Source: Styela clava (lineage: Eukaryota > Chordata > Ascidiacea > Stolidobranchia > Styelidae). Taken from it: a stretch of DNA of 64,000 nt. Each line of letters begins with the position of its first letter. Position 1 is the stretch's first letter. The notes below the pieces were generated by a model, which saw nothing but the letters and a program-made list of their open reading frames with translations, had not been told where the DNA came from and made no database searches. Shown piece after piece: positions 34,473 through 45,777 of this stretch. The stretch lies in contig NC_135263.1 of the NCBI RefSeq assembly GCF_964204865.1, positions 6,698,501-6,762,500 on the forward strand, read 5' to 3'. Made by a program: the position numbers and the translations under genes.

Positions 34473-35369
34473 ATGGAAAAATACGCAAATCCCATCACTA
34501 CTCTGTATCGCACTTCCAATTTTCGGACTACTATATACGATATCGGAGAACCTAAAATGAAGCTACCACAAGAAAGCCTAAAACAGTTTGTAAGTATATT
34601 AGTAATGAATACATTCGTTTAATATGTAATGATAAAACATGTCAGTCGCTTCATTCTTTACTTGGACATGCTTAGTCGATAAATTTATGCATAATTATAT
34701 ATATATATATATCAATGAAAATGCTCAATTGCAAATTCAATAATATTCTTACTCATTTATTTACAGCAGAGCTTCGGCAATTTGACCCAGTTTGAGAAAC
34801 TTTTGAGGTCTTGGACATTAAACGCACCAAGTAAATTCAAGCTATGTTTGCGGCCTGCTTTAATTCCAAAGACTTTATCGGACTCAAAGTATTCACCAAG
34901 TTTGGAAAAGCACAGCAAAGCGCTGTTAAGATGTGATCGGGTAACACCGCATTTGAGAGAGAAAGAAGGTCTCAATTTGGCCGCAATTTTGTGTTGTACA
35001 AATTTTATTGAAGATACACGGGATTATTACCAAAGAACGGATTTAAAATGTGCTCTGATAAATAAGGAAGAAAACAGAAAAGAAAAAAGATACGAAAGTG
35101 TCCTCGATCGACTTGGAGACTCGTCAGGAAAAGTATTCTCTCTCAGTAGTATACATCAACATCACAAACCAACACCTCCAAAACGACCTGTACTTGTTCC
35201 ACTTCAAGCTAAAATTCTTCAAGCGAGGAGATATATAAACGATGTTAAAAATGGGAAGCAAAGCAAACGAAAAAATTTTCCGTTTTTCAAAAAGGTTGTA
35301 TTAAGGCAACACTATGCTGCAATTCGACATAATCGAACATTGCGTGAGGCTGCCGGTAAAAAGAAGTAG
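34473..35369 (+). CDS. Unrecognised basic protein, family member 3 (239 aa, two coding exons)
   Basis: Exon 34473-34589 (39 codons, ATG in ACCATGG context) ends at a GTAAGT donor. Exon 34767-35369 starts after TTTACAG. The junction is phase 0, as in members 1 and 2, and total length is 239 aa. Sequence is strongly diverged. The beginning of exon 2 (LTQFEKLLRSW) is comparable in position to LDQWTRALKR, and the C-terminus carries FFKKVVLRQHYAAIR. The tail is lysine-rich (AAGKKK). A proline/lysine-rich middle (KPTPPKRPVL) and no membrane helix are seen. AATAAA is at 35609-35614. Membership rests on exon structure, length and the C-terminal motif; overall similarity is low. Confidence 0.65.
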
Positions 35370-35639
35370 GCTTTTCTGTATGGGATGGTTTTGGACTATG
35401 CGGTTAGTCCACATTCCAATTGAAAATGTAGCTCAGATATCCATGATTCAAGCCCTGAATATTCCAACAGTCAACTGAAGACTACAACATTATCTTGGGT
35501 GCATCGATACACCAGGCTGACGACTCCGGAATACCTCTTGTTTCATTATTTAGTTTCATTATAATATTGTGTATTTTTGTACGAAATAGTTGCAATAATT
35601 ATATTTTTAATAAAAGCTATTGCATAAATTCCATTTTAC

Positions 35640-37510
35640 GTCAACAGTAAGGAGTAGAGATGGATATATGGTTCCAATTACCATTTAAATATCCTTTCCA
35701 CAGGGTGCTCATTGGGCTATCACGTAGACAGCGGGTGGTTTTTAGGGCAGCTGCATGAGTGAGAAGTAGGTAGTTATTGTAAAAAATGTTCAACAGAAAA
35801 AGAAACACTTCTAAAATACCGAGATCATTTTTAACTTGGCGTTATTAAAAAGGGCGCCTATCGCATATATTTTTATCGAATTTCGCAATAATAGATAGTA
35901 CTTTTGTTAAATAAGACGAAATGTATTTTGAAAAATTTTGGTAGAGTTTAAACACCTTTTCCACTATTATAGGCCCAGCACTTTTGAATAGTTCTTTAAT
36001 TGTTCGACTCAAAAATTTTGGCACTAGTAGTTAAATATTTCGGGTTTAAATTCCATGCTGAGGGTGTAATAAATTGAATAGGCAATGCCGAACCAACATC
36101 AAACCGACCCTTCCACAAAACAACAGCTCCTTACATGTTAGTGGCTGCACGGAGCTTTGTCCATCGTTAACGCGTGAAAACGCCGTATAAAAAAGAAGTT
36201 TATCTGTTCATAAATAACTTATAACAGAAATAGCATCCATTGGGACTGCCGGAGTAGGAGATGTTTCCGACCGATTCAAAGGTTTACCCCAGCTCAAAAA
36301 AGCTCCCCACAGCACTTCCACGTTAGATAATTAGTATATATATATTTACTACTAATGGCAAATATGGTAAAGTTTCTCGCACTTAAATTTTAAAATTATT
36401 GATTTTATGTGCGAACTGATTTTACGTAGGGCTGGACATTTTCGAAAAACTGGTGTTTCGAAATCGAAACGAAATTTTGCCTTCGAAACGAAACGGAACA
36501 CACGTTTGTCAGAAACAGTAAAATATGATACCATTATTATCCATCGAATTTAATGTATAATGACACATACTTTCCAGAATTAAATCCACGAAAAGGAAGC
36601 ACTGGATGCTAATTCGAGAGGATACAACGATAATGATAATTCCACGAAGGTTTCTGCTTAATGTCAAAGCAGTGACCAAATGGCACCAGGATAATACGAA
36701 TTACGTCATTGTTAGAGATGGGGCTCACAAGTAGCATAGCATGGGGCCTCTCAACGTATCAATGCGGCCCTGCCTTCATCTCATGTAATAAGTGGGCTCA
36801 TTTTCTACTTTATCCGACGCCACAAATCCTTGTGATCCAGTGTGGTAATTATACCAGGGAGAGCCATAACCGAATACCTGACTATTTCAAATACATTCTG
36901 GAAAAAGATATTTTTGAATCTTCCGAATTCCGAATACATTCTAAACTCCAGGAACATAGCAATTGGACTTTTATTGATTGAAATTAGTTATTTTTTTGCT
37001 CTAAGGAAATGGACTTGATAAACATTACAGTATTTACGAATTGTGGTGCATCTTGGCAAGCACAGAAAAAAGAACAACTAGGTGGAATGTTTTAAATTAT
37101 ACAGTAAAATCAACATTACCTCGAATTTGACACGGCTGTGTTAATTTTATCAAATATCAGAAAATTAAGATAAGGAACATTTAATGAACTGAACGGATTA
37201 TTGATATTTCCCCCCAAACCTGTGTAAAGTTTTGTAAGGTGATGCATGATCGAAAATTGTAAAGAATTTTTAAAGGTCGAAATAAAATAGTATTTGGCTG
37301 GTAGATGACGAATCGAACTTACGTAATTTATCAAATAGTCACGAAATTTAAATAAAATATAGACACCATAACACAGCTCGAACTTCGCAGTTGAAAAGGC
37401 TATAATATGCACGGAATAATTGCTCGATAACTCGAATACGAACACAATAGAGCAGTGCCCAAATATATTGACACAAATGTAGGACCGTATCACCGCACAT
37501 GGTAGTCGGT
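35640..37510. other. Intergenic region, no gene recognised
   Basis: AT-rich. A stretch at 36428-36502 repeats TTCGAAA/GAAACGAAA several times in palindromic fashion and may be a transposon end, but no partner was found. Open frames on both strands lack motifs. Confidence 0.4.
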
Positions 37511-37521
37511 ACCGGTAAAGC

Positions 37522-38348
37522 ATTGGTCGGCAAACTTTATGTACTTTCGGACCAAATATACACATTTCTGGTAGCGTGCGGGCCGCATTAATTTCTGCCT
37601 ACGAATAATCGCCACATTAAGCTTTAAATTAAGGCGCACTCGCACCTTCTAATGCCCCATTAAAAGCCTGCCACAATGAGAAGTGTATGTGGCCTTTTAT
37701 AATAATATTTTAATAAACGATGCATTGTTTTTATTTACATATTATCAATGCGAAGGATGATGTTGTTTCTGTGTCATGGCCAAACCGTTAAAATCAAATG
37801 CCAACGTTATTGCCCCGCAGTACGTCGTCCAAATGACTATCTGACAAGCGAGTACGAAATTTATTCTTAGTGTAATACATTTTAGTTTAGTCGCAAAGAT
37901 GAGCAGTGTCGCAGCCCCGGGTTTTGGGGTCTAATATCGTATTTACAATCACACGTTTCGTAATGACGTTTAACATCAAATCTTTTAATAACTCCGATGC
38001 TGATTTGGGATCTGAAGCTAACTGGTTTTGAAATGCGCAAGAAAGAAAAATATTTTTCCGTCCACGCACTTTGAAATGTTCGTCCCTCATGGCAAACTTC
38101 CTTCCGTTCCCCAGACATTTTTATATTTTTAAAATCAAAATAAACTTCGACTTATAATTCCAACCAACGATGGGACGTTCGTCAAGTAAACGACATACAA
38201 CTGACGCTACTTACTATAAAACAAGCGCTGTACAGCAGCACTTGTTACCACATAAATCCGTATGGAGACAATAATAAATTATGGATCAATTTTTGTTTGG
38301 TGCATTAAAAGTCTGGTCGTTCGCGGGCCGCAGTTTGCCGACTCCCAT
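37522..38348 (-). mobile_element. Degenerate hAT element with transposase N-terminus
   Basis: Inverted ends ATTGGTCGGCAAAC and GTTTGCCGACTCCCAT. It has a perfect 8-bp TSD GGTAAAGC at 37514-37521 and 38349-38356, and internal GCGGGCCGC at both ends. On the minus strand, 37882-38118 encodes EGRTFQSAWTEKYF and, out of register, VKRHYET. These resemble the N-terminal zinc-finger region of GTF2IRD2/ZBED-type hAT transposases. The rest of the transposase is missing, so it is non-functional. Confidence 0.8.
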
Positions 38349-38359
38349 GGTAAAGCTTT

Positions 38360-41300
38360 AGCTGGGCATGGGCGTCCTCCCGACCTTCGACCCTAGAAAA
38401 ATTCTCCCTGTACTCTACCATTGCAAAATTCCTTACGATTATTCTGAGAATGTTATCGCGAGTTGGCGCTTACAGCCTGGTTTACATGTTTCAAACCATC
38501 ATTTTGATTCAAAATGTTTAACCACCCGCCATTTGAAAGTAGGCCCCGGTACAAATTTTCGTCAATCGCAGCTCCGAGACTAATTTTTGATTACTGCAAC
38601 TAAACAAAACCTTCCAAAAAACAAATTGGTCATTGAGTTATTAAATTTATATCTAAATTTTGTAAATACAACGAAAAACTGACAAATAGCCAGCAAATCC
38701 GCGAAAAGAAGCTAATGCTCATCACCACACCCGAAAATCTATCTGACGGAAAAAGATGTTCGAGTGCCTGCTAAAATTCTAATTGTTACATCATCATGGG
38801 CGTTGTATTGATTAGCCAATGTTACGGGAGTAAAAAAGAAGTCGATGGTTGTGGAAAGTGGAAACATCCGGGATCGGGATAGTCCGACAACATGCTACGT
38901 GGTGGCGAAATATTCACGATATATAAAGTTTAGGTGGAAATATTGAGCCCTGTATAAATGAGATAGAAACAACATCAATCACCACAACAACGGCAATAAC
39001 AAATTAGCAAAAAGCTTCATACGTTTAATTCGAGTCCAGAAACTTTCATCTACCGAGTGCAATGTCGTAAAGTGTATGATAATCACCTTCATACATGTTG
39101 TTAGCGAGCGACAGTATTGCCGCGAATAATCGATTCTAGTCAGCGAGGTTCCGGTAAGTTATGTGCCCAATAGATAGTATTTTACAGCATCTGGAAGCTA
39201 TAGTTCGTTGGTGCATTTTAATAAACCGTTGAATATCCACCTTTCTATAAAAATCTAAGTTAATTTAATATTAACGTACAATTATACGATATAAACAAGA
39301 GAGATGTGCTCAAATATATGGACATGTCACAAGGTGTCGCTATTTTTTATTCTGATACATAAAAAACGAATCTCTTGAAGTCAACAGAAATTTTCGAAAT
39401 AAGTAAAAGTAATAGCCTTCTGGCAAAAAATCAATCTTTAACCACTGAAAATTTCAAAGCAATTGGTCCAGTATTCGAAGAGAAAAGCGATTTCATCATG
39501 ACGAAAGAGAAGAAGACTAACAAGAACAACAACATAATATTGAAACGATCGTTATGTACACTGACGTGTCCAAAAAAAACTCATTATACGTAAATGTCCA
39601 AATCTGAGAGCGTAAATCAAGTTTGTTTCAGAGACGTTTACAAGTATACCCAACTTTGGTTTTCTAATTTACAGTTGGATCAAAACCGATAAGGTCGAAG
39701 GTAATTTTCTTGAATTACTATAACAAGAGTACCATGATACATGATGGCGCGCAAAACTTTTGCGGTTTTTCATTTTTAGTACCCATCATCGCATGTTGTT
39801 TCTTCCCTAAATTTTGAGGCAGAATGCATCCATTTGTGCCCGGGAAATATTGAAAGAGATATATACGGTAATTGCTACGGTAGTAACTCTATATTTTTTA
39901 TTGGTAGCTTTCTCTTCAAAGCTTTACAGAAATTATTTGTAATGTCCACATAGTAACTTAGATAAAAAAATTATTAATATTGAAATATAGAACCATATCG
40001 GTAATCGCTCAAATAGGTTCTTAATCGGGTCATTGGGTATACCGGATTGTTCTGGGTAATAAATTTATAATTAGGTTGAGCCGATGTCTTTTTCGTTGAC
40101 GTATGCTTGTAAATACTGAGCGCGTGCAGATCTTTTTGTGTAAAGAAAAAAATAGGAAAACTCGAAAATAAATTAATTTGAAAAAAGAAAAGAAACATAG
40201 ACATGCATGTTAGAAGCGTTGCCTATGTCTGCTTCTAAATAGGTAGTTTGAAAAAGACATCGCTACATGACTGTCGCCTCAAACCTAATTAGCTACATCT
40301 TTGTACATACATTATTTGATATCGCATGTAACAGGTCTAGTGCTCAATTGATATTTAATTTGCGGAAATATTGAAAAAATCAAGAAATAGACCTGCGACA
40401 TCCTCTGCCTTAATTTAGTGTTAATTCACCTGTAAAGCACATAAATAATCAAAGACGTTATTAATTTTATCACGATAAGATACTTTTTATCTTCTCTGTG
40501 CAAACAAATATTTATGTTAATCCTGGGCCGTCGGCAATCTGGCAACAGATCATCGAGACGAGAGATCAATGCTGTCAGACGTTTTATGGAAGCGGGATAT
40601 CGCGATAAAAGAAGAAGACTTTGCTAATTGCCTTTAATTTCGATTCAATAGTCTGTGCATAAAATCATCAGAACACATTAGAGCATCATTTATTGAAGCC
40701 TCACCAGTGGATGATTAGTTGGGAAAAGCCTAAAGTACTACTACATTAGAAGGACTCAGAAAACCGATTGGGATATTCAGAAAATTTCAGACCATCTGCC
40801 TGCGTTTTTAAAGAAAAATGAAGCAACAGCTAAAACATCGTAAGAACGTGGTACGTAATTTTTCCAACATTTGCTGCTGCTGCATTTTTTATAGACTATG
40901 TCAACACCAAATTAAATATATTGTGTAGTATAAAATAGTTAATATAATAAAAAGTCAAGGTTTCCATTTATACAAACCCTCTGACGTCGATACCAATTTG
41001 TGACCCATTCGTAAAAAGTTGTAATCAAATCGTATTTGGTGAATTAATACTAATATAGCAGTGCATATAATAAAGAAAGTGATCGAGTGAAAGTTTAGAT
41101 TTGGATCACCATCAAGTTTGTGACAAGGTATCCATCTGTTCAACACCTCGTAGGATTGTTTAGTCAGGCTCTGTTACAAGTATACAGGACGCGCTTGCGT
41201 TAGGAATATGACATCTAAATTTTAAATAAACATTTCAGGCGCTCTTTTTAATAAAATGCTGTAAGTATGAGTGTTTCGACAATCAAAATAGCGACCGCCA

Positions 41301-42426
41301 CGTCGTGTCATATTTGTCTTTGTAAATCGCACCATATATGAGCTATTCGTTCAGTTGTAACTCTGTAAATGAATATCTTTCGCGTTTAGATCCTATGACC
41401 TATATGGTTATTGTCAAATATTTAGGTGGGTGGATGGGTGAGTGTATCTATGTCATTGGGTCTTTGTTCCCGACTGAGCGCGTCCAAAACATATTCTGCT
41501 GTTTAATTATAATTAAAATGAGAGTACCGTAACCGTTGCTCTTCACGTCTATATGCCTGTCGGGAATGTTTAGGTTAACACTATAAATTTTGAGACAGTT
41601 GTACAAAGCTGCTGCGAAATATGCTCGACTCGAAACAAGAAACGAATTGTGCAATTCCAATTTTCATATCATATATTGGGGAATTACGATTTTGTGAATT
41701 GAAGGTCATTGTTTCGTTCATCTATAATTGATCACTCATTTTCGTGGGTAAATTGTTGAAATCAAACGATTAATATATATATACATATATATACATATTA
41801 TTCTAATTGAGAAATGATATTGAAGCGAGCATAGAGAAAAAGTATATTTTTAAATTAAGCAAACTAATATATATATATATATGTGTGTGTAGAATTTAAC
41901 TGATATATATTATTGAAGTCATACAAAATCCTTGGAGATAAACGACGCTCACAGACAATATCAAAGCATGAATAATTACGTTTGGTGCACATAGATGACA
42001 TATGTCGCGTGACGTAATTGGCCTTTTAAATATTTATTATTTAACAAGGTATTTTTCAGTGCGAAAAAGTGACATACCTTGAATGCCAAATAACAAAGCG
42101 TTAATGTGCGCTCTATGTTTCCAATTTTGACGCTCTCGTTTGAATTAGTATTACTCTCTATTATCTGCCTTGTGTATTATGGTCAATGGGCAATCAGACT
42201 GAGGTGTTGTATGAATGGTGATCACCCTGTGAGACTCGCGCCCTCACCGTTGTACGCTGCAAAGATAACGCGTCACGCACGATAGCGCCCCCCATTGTTC
42301 TTCTTGGTCTAGCGAATATTTTGCAATCTAATCCAAGGATAATCTATTGCTTATCTATGATAACCTACAACATTGTAGCCTATTTTATAAGAAAAAATCA
42401 CGGATTTTGTATATTTGCATTAATAG
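38360..42426. other. Long interval between family genes 3 and 4
   Basis: No supported gene. An open frame ending at 39592 has a tail NNNIILKRSL loosely like the family C-terminal block. It is too weak to call. The unseen first coding exon of gene 4 should lie here: 41338-41364 (MSYSFSCNS, then GTAAAT) and 42212-42229 (MNGDHP, then GTGAGA) both end in phase 0 at donor-like sites, but neither is convincing. Confidence 0.4.
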
Positions 42427-43431
42427 GCCTTCTGCAACCTCCACGCACTTGAGATTGCTTTGGATTCCTGGGCGTCAACTGTTTCAAGAAACAAACCGTC
42501 ATCCGTGTTACCGACTTCATTGTCTTTCGTTCACTTTAGTTCTACTCTACCCATTCAAGAAAAACACTCAAATGCAATTTTCAACTGTTTAGTCAGACCA
42601 AGACGACATAGCATGGACATAGAGAACCGATCATTGATTTCACCAGAAAAACCAAATATTAATGATTCCTCTAATTCGCAAAATTCAAATAATTTTGCCA
42701 CCAGAACGGAACTTCAAAAAGTGAGAAGCGAATACAAAAAACTTTCGGAGAAAAATGTTTGTCGTCCGTTTCGGAGAAGAACGGCGGTACCGGATACTTC
42801 AAACATCATTTTAAAGTCAGCCCTAAACCCACGACACAAGCGGTCAACATTCGAGTGTCGATTGTTCAGCGTTGGAAGTAAAAATTTCAGCACAAAGTCA
42901 AGAACGAATCGAGACGAACTTGCTCAAACTGAAAAAGAAAGTAACAAAGACGATAGTCGAATATCCACTGCACTCAGCAATTTTGAAAACCTACCAGAAA
43001 ATTATGAAAATGAAGAATCACTCAAAGAAAAATCAAATAAGAGCAATGTTGATGACGAAGAAAAAGCCTTCGAAGAAGCCGTTAAAAGATTACTCATATA
43101 CAGCGCAAGCAAACGGGCAGAAATTGCAAAAGAAAAAGTAACCAATCAGCCTTCAATCGTAAGAAAGAACGCAGTCAAAAAGGCCATTACGTTCCGAAGT
43201 TGCTATTTAGACACAAACAGCGAAAAGGACACGAAACAATCTAAAAGACTGACAAAATGTCCAAATCCTATTATTCGACCTGGATATAAATTTAACTCAG
43301 ACACCACAACTCTTTGTAAGTCTTCCCCAAGAAGAAAGAAAGTGTCGTTGTGGAGACGAGTCATTTTGAAGCAGCATCACTTGTCCTGTCAAGTTCATTT
43401 GAAGAGCCAATATGGCGTTAGAGCTCGTTAG
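42427..43431 (+). CDS. Unrecognised basic protein, family member 4 (last exon, 334 codons; 5' exon not located)
   Basis: Open frame from an acceptor TTAATAG (42420-42426) to TAG. The first residues AFCNLHALEIALDSWASTVSR align without gaps to the start of exon 2 in member 1 (ASNDLQ...LDQWTRALKR); I count 7 identities in 21. The C-terminal block is LWRRVILKQHHLS. It is longer than its relatives because of a charged middle rich in Lys, Glu, Ser and Asn (EEKAFEEAVKRLL). An upstream exon with the start codon is required but was not identified. Alternatively, translation could begin at ATG 42613, giving MDIENRSL. ATTAAA at 43494-43499 is a likely poly(A) signal. Confidence 0.6.
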   Translation, partial: AFCNLHALEIALDSWASTVSRNKPSSVLPTSLSFVHFSSTLPIQEKHSNAIFNCLVRPRRHSMDIENRSLISPEKPNINDSSNSQNSNNFATRTELQKVRSEYKKLSEKNVCRPFRRRTAVPDTSNIILKSALNPRHKRSTFECRLFSVGSKNFSTKSRTNRDELAQTEKESNKDDSRISTALSNFENLPENYENEESLKEKSNKSNVDDEEKAFEEAVKRLLIYSASKRAEIAKEKVTNQPSIVRKNAVKKAITFRSCYLDTNSEKDTKQSKRLTKCPNPIIRPGYKFNSDTTTLCKSSPRRKKVSLWRRVILKQHHLSCQVHLKSQYGVRAR

Positions 43432-43959
43432 TCTTCGGTTATGATATACTGTAATTACTTAAACGCAAAGTTGTCGATTATACCTTTACGTCCATTAAAA
43501 CTTTATAATTCGCTGTGCATGCATACTTTCTTGACGATAAAGTGGTGGATGTTGAAAGTTGTGTTTGTTAGGCAAAGGTGATTCAGACTTTTCAGCCTTA
43601 CAAGACGGGAGCAGTATTATAAGCAAACATTTGCTCTATAAGTTAGCTGGAATCATGGCGCTTTGCAGATGCTTTTGTTTTGAGCTCGGATAAACACAAA
43701 ACTTAAGAAAAATTATCAGAGTAGACTACGTAGAAATTGTAAGTGGCTGGGGTGTGTTTTACTCAGAAAAGTGACAAATTGGACCAAGCTCCCGCCGTGA
43801 GGAATACCAAACCAATATTGAAATGTCTGGAGAAGATGGGGTTTCACAAGTGTGAAATTTTGTGATAGAAAAATATGTGTTCGAATATTCAAAAATTGGG
43901 AAAAAAGTTTCAACTTAAAAAAATAGGAAGTATAAAGTATACGATAGAATTTCACGAGT

Positions 43960-44150
43960 GTATCCCGGGGAGAGGAAAGCCGTTAAGACGGCTTAATCAT
44001 ATGACGAACCACGGCCTATCACCAGTCCATGTCAGGTATGGGGTTAGTTTAGTTAGCCAGTTATTTGTTTCAGATGCATGGACTTGATAGTAGAGGAAGC
44101 CGTCACCGACCAGCGGTCACGAGAACCACCTTATCGATAACCAATGACAT
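43960..44150 (-). repeat. tRNA-derived SINE, copy B (5'-truncated)
   Basis: The reverse complement matches the body of copy A: ACGAACCACGGCC, GGTATGGG, CATGGACTTGAT and GAGGAAGCCGTCACCGACCA on the plus strand. It extends to the GGGGAGAGGAAAGCC end. The tRNA-like head is missing. Confidence 0.7.
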
Positions 44151-44620
44151 TAACTAAGCTGTCAGTTCTTTTTACTGGAAGCGTTTTACATTTTACGACA
44201 AAGGACTTTTTTTCAAAAATGTTAACCAGCTTACACGCGTCAACTTACTGACTTATGAAAATATTCCCAAAACATTCACCAAAGGTCGGGAAGAAAGGAG
44301 GATAGAATTTCTGGGGTCAAGAGTCAGGGAAATATCCATTGCCTTCTGCATACACTTCGAGCATACGGTAAATACCAGCAAATGCTAATCCGGGGATGTC
44401 TCAGTGTACGGTACCGATCATTGAGGTGTATTAATTATACACCTCAGTGGTACACCACTGTGAAGTGACTCACATGCCTTCTTCTATTCCTGTGAAGTGG
44501 TGCGATGAATCTCTCGTCTGTGTTCAGTGAAGGGTGGTGGTGTGAAACATGGGCGAGTCCTAAATTCAACACGGAGAAAATTCTCTCGAATTTGGGATAT
44601 GAACTAAATACATCTCGATA

Positions 44621-45462
44621 CAGTGGTTCTTAAACTTTTTCGAGCGCGACCCAAATCTGAATTTTATGAATACTCGCGACCCAATTCTAAATAACGCAAA
44701 ATGTGTTTTTAATGTTCGTACAAATACAGACAACTATTTATTAGAAACAGTCCATTGACTCAGTGAGATTGATGAAACTGAAATTTCCTTTTCATTATAT
44801 CTTCAATACACAGCTTTATTTTACTGAGCGCAATACGCAAGTTGTCATGGAAATCGAGGCGATTGCGAGCTTAGTTTTAATATCATTCAGTGCCAAATAT
44901 CCTCGCTCGCACAGGTGCCTTGTCGCGAATTGTAGCAGAAACCTCGTCCACTGTCTGTCGCAAACACGACATTCTAGCTGGACTTAAGTATCTCTCGCAA
45001 TATACAACTTTTTACTCATCAAATGTGTACACACTGATTCGTTCGCGGTAAATGGTGCCTCGAGATGAAGTCACATTTCTCTCTAGATATTGAATAATTT
45101 AATGTTGAGAAGCGAGATTTTTCATTGCATCGTCTATTACAATTTACATTACCAAAAAGACACCCATTTTTGGTTATTTTAATCCACTAAGACGACATTC
45201 CTCGAGGTCAACACAACGACAAGCGACGTGCATGGTTACCGATGCCATAAAATAATACACGTGAGTGGCATATCAGAATTGTGATGTAACAATGAGCTCA
45301 AGACAGTTCTTTCCGTGAATGAAACTTTATATTTCATTATTTTTAAATACCAGAGTTTAGAAGCTAAATTGAATCATTGGGAAAGCTGAAAATTCGTCCT
45401 TCTCCTCTTAGATTGCCCTTGCATTGACGACCTTGTCGCGACCAATACTTTAAGAACCACTG
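44621..45462 (+). mobile_element. Non-autonomous hAT-like element (842 bp)
   Basis: Termini CAGTGGTTCTTAAACTTTTT and AATACTTTAAGAACCACTG with subterminal GCGCGACCC and GTCGCGACC. Only five flanking bases match (CGATA at 44616-44620 and 45463-45467), short of the 8 expected for hAT. No transposase-coding remnant was recognised. A related isolated end lies at 55878. Confidence 0.7.
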
Positions 45463-45777
45463 CGATAAGCGGTAAATTCAAGTACATTTTACGGTAACTT
45501 AGGGATAAGAATTTCAAGGAATATACTGTATTTTCACAATATCTTATCAAAAAAGTATTCACCCGACTAACAAAATAAGATCTGAGCAAGTCAGTTAATA
45601 AGATTCGTAATCGAATAAGATTCAATTGTGGCAATAATTAGCTGTTGTTGTTGCCACTAATGCGCCTAGCAATCAATAAGATTCTAATATAATTTCTGTC
45701 AAATCAATCATTTCAACTGCCCAACCCGAGCGCCCGGAATAAGAACCTCTACCCTTGAAATAAAACAGAAATAAGGA

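Noticed and set aside
39375-39593. Degenerate fifth member of the four-gene family
   Set aside because: Only the string IILK matches the C-terminal block. Trp, Gln and His are absent, and no exon-1 or LDxW-like motif is present.
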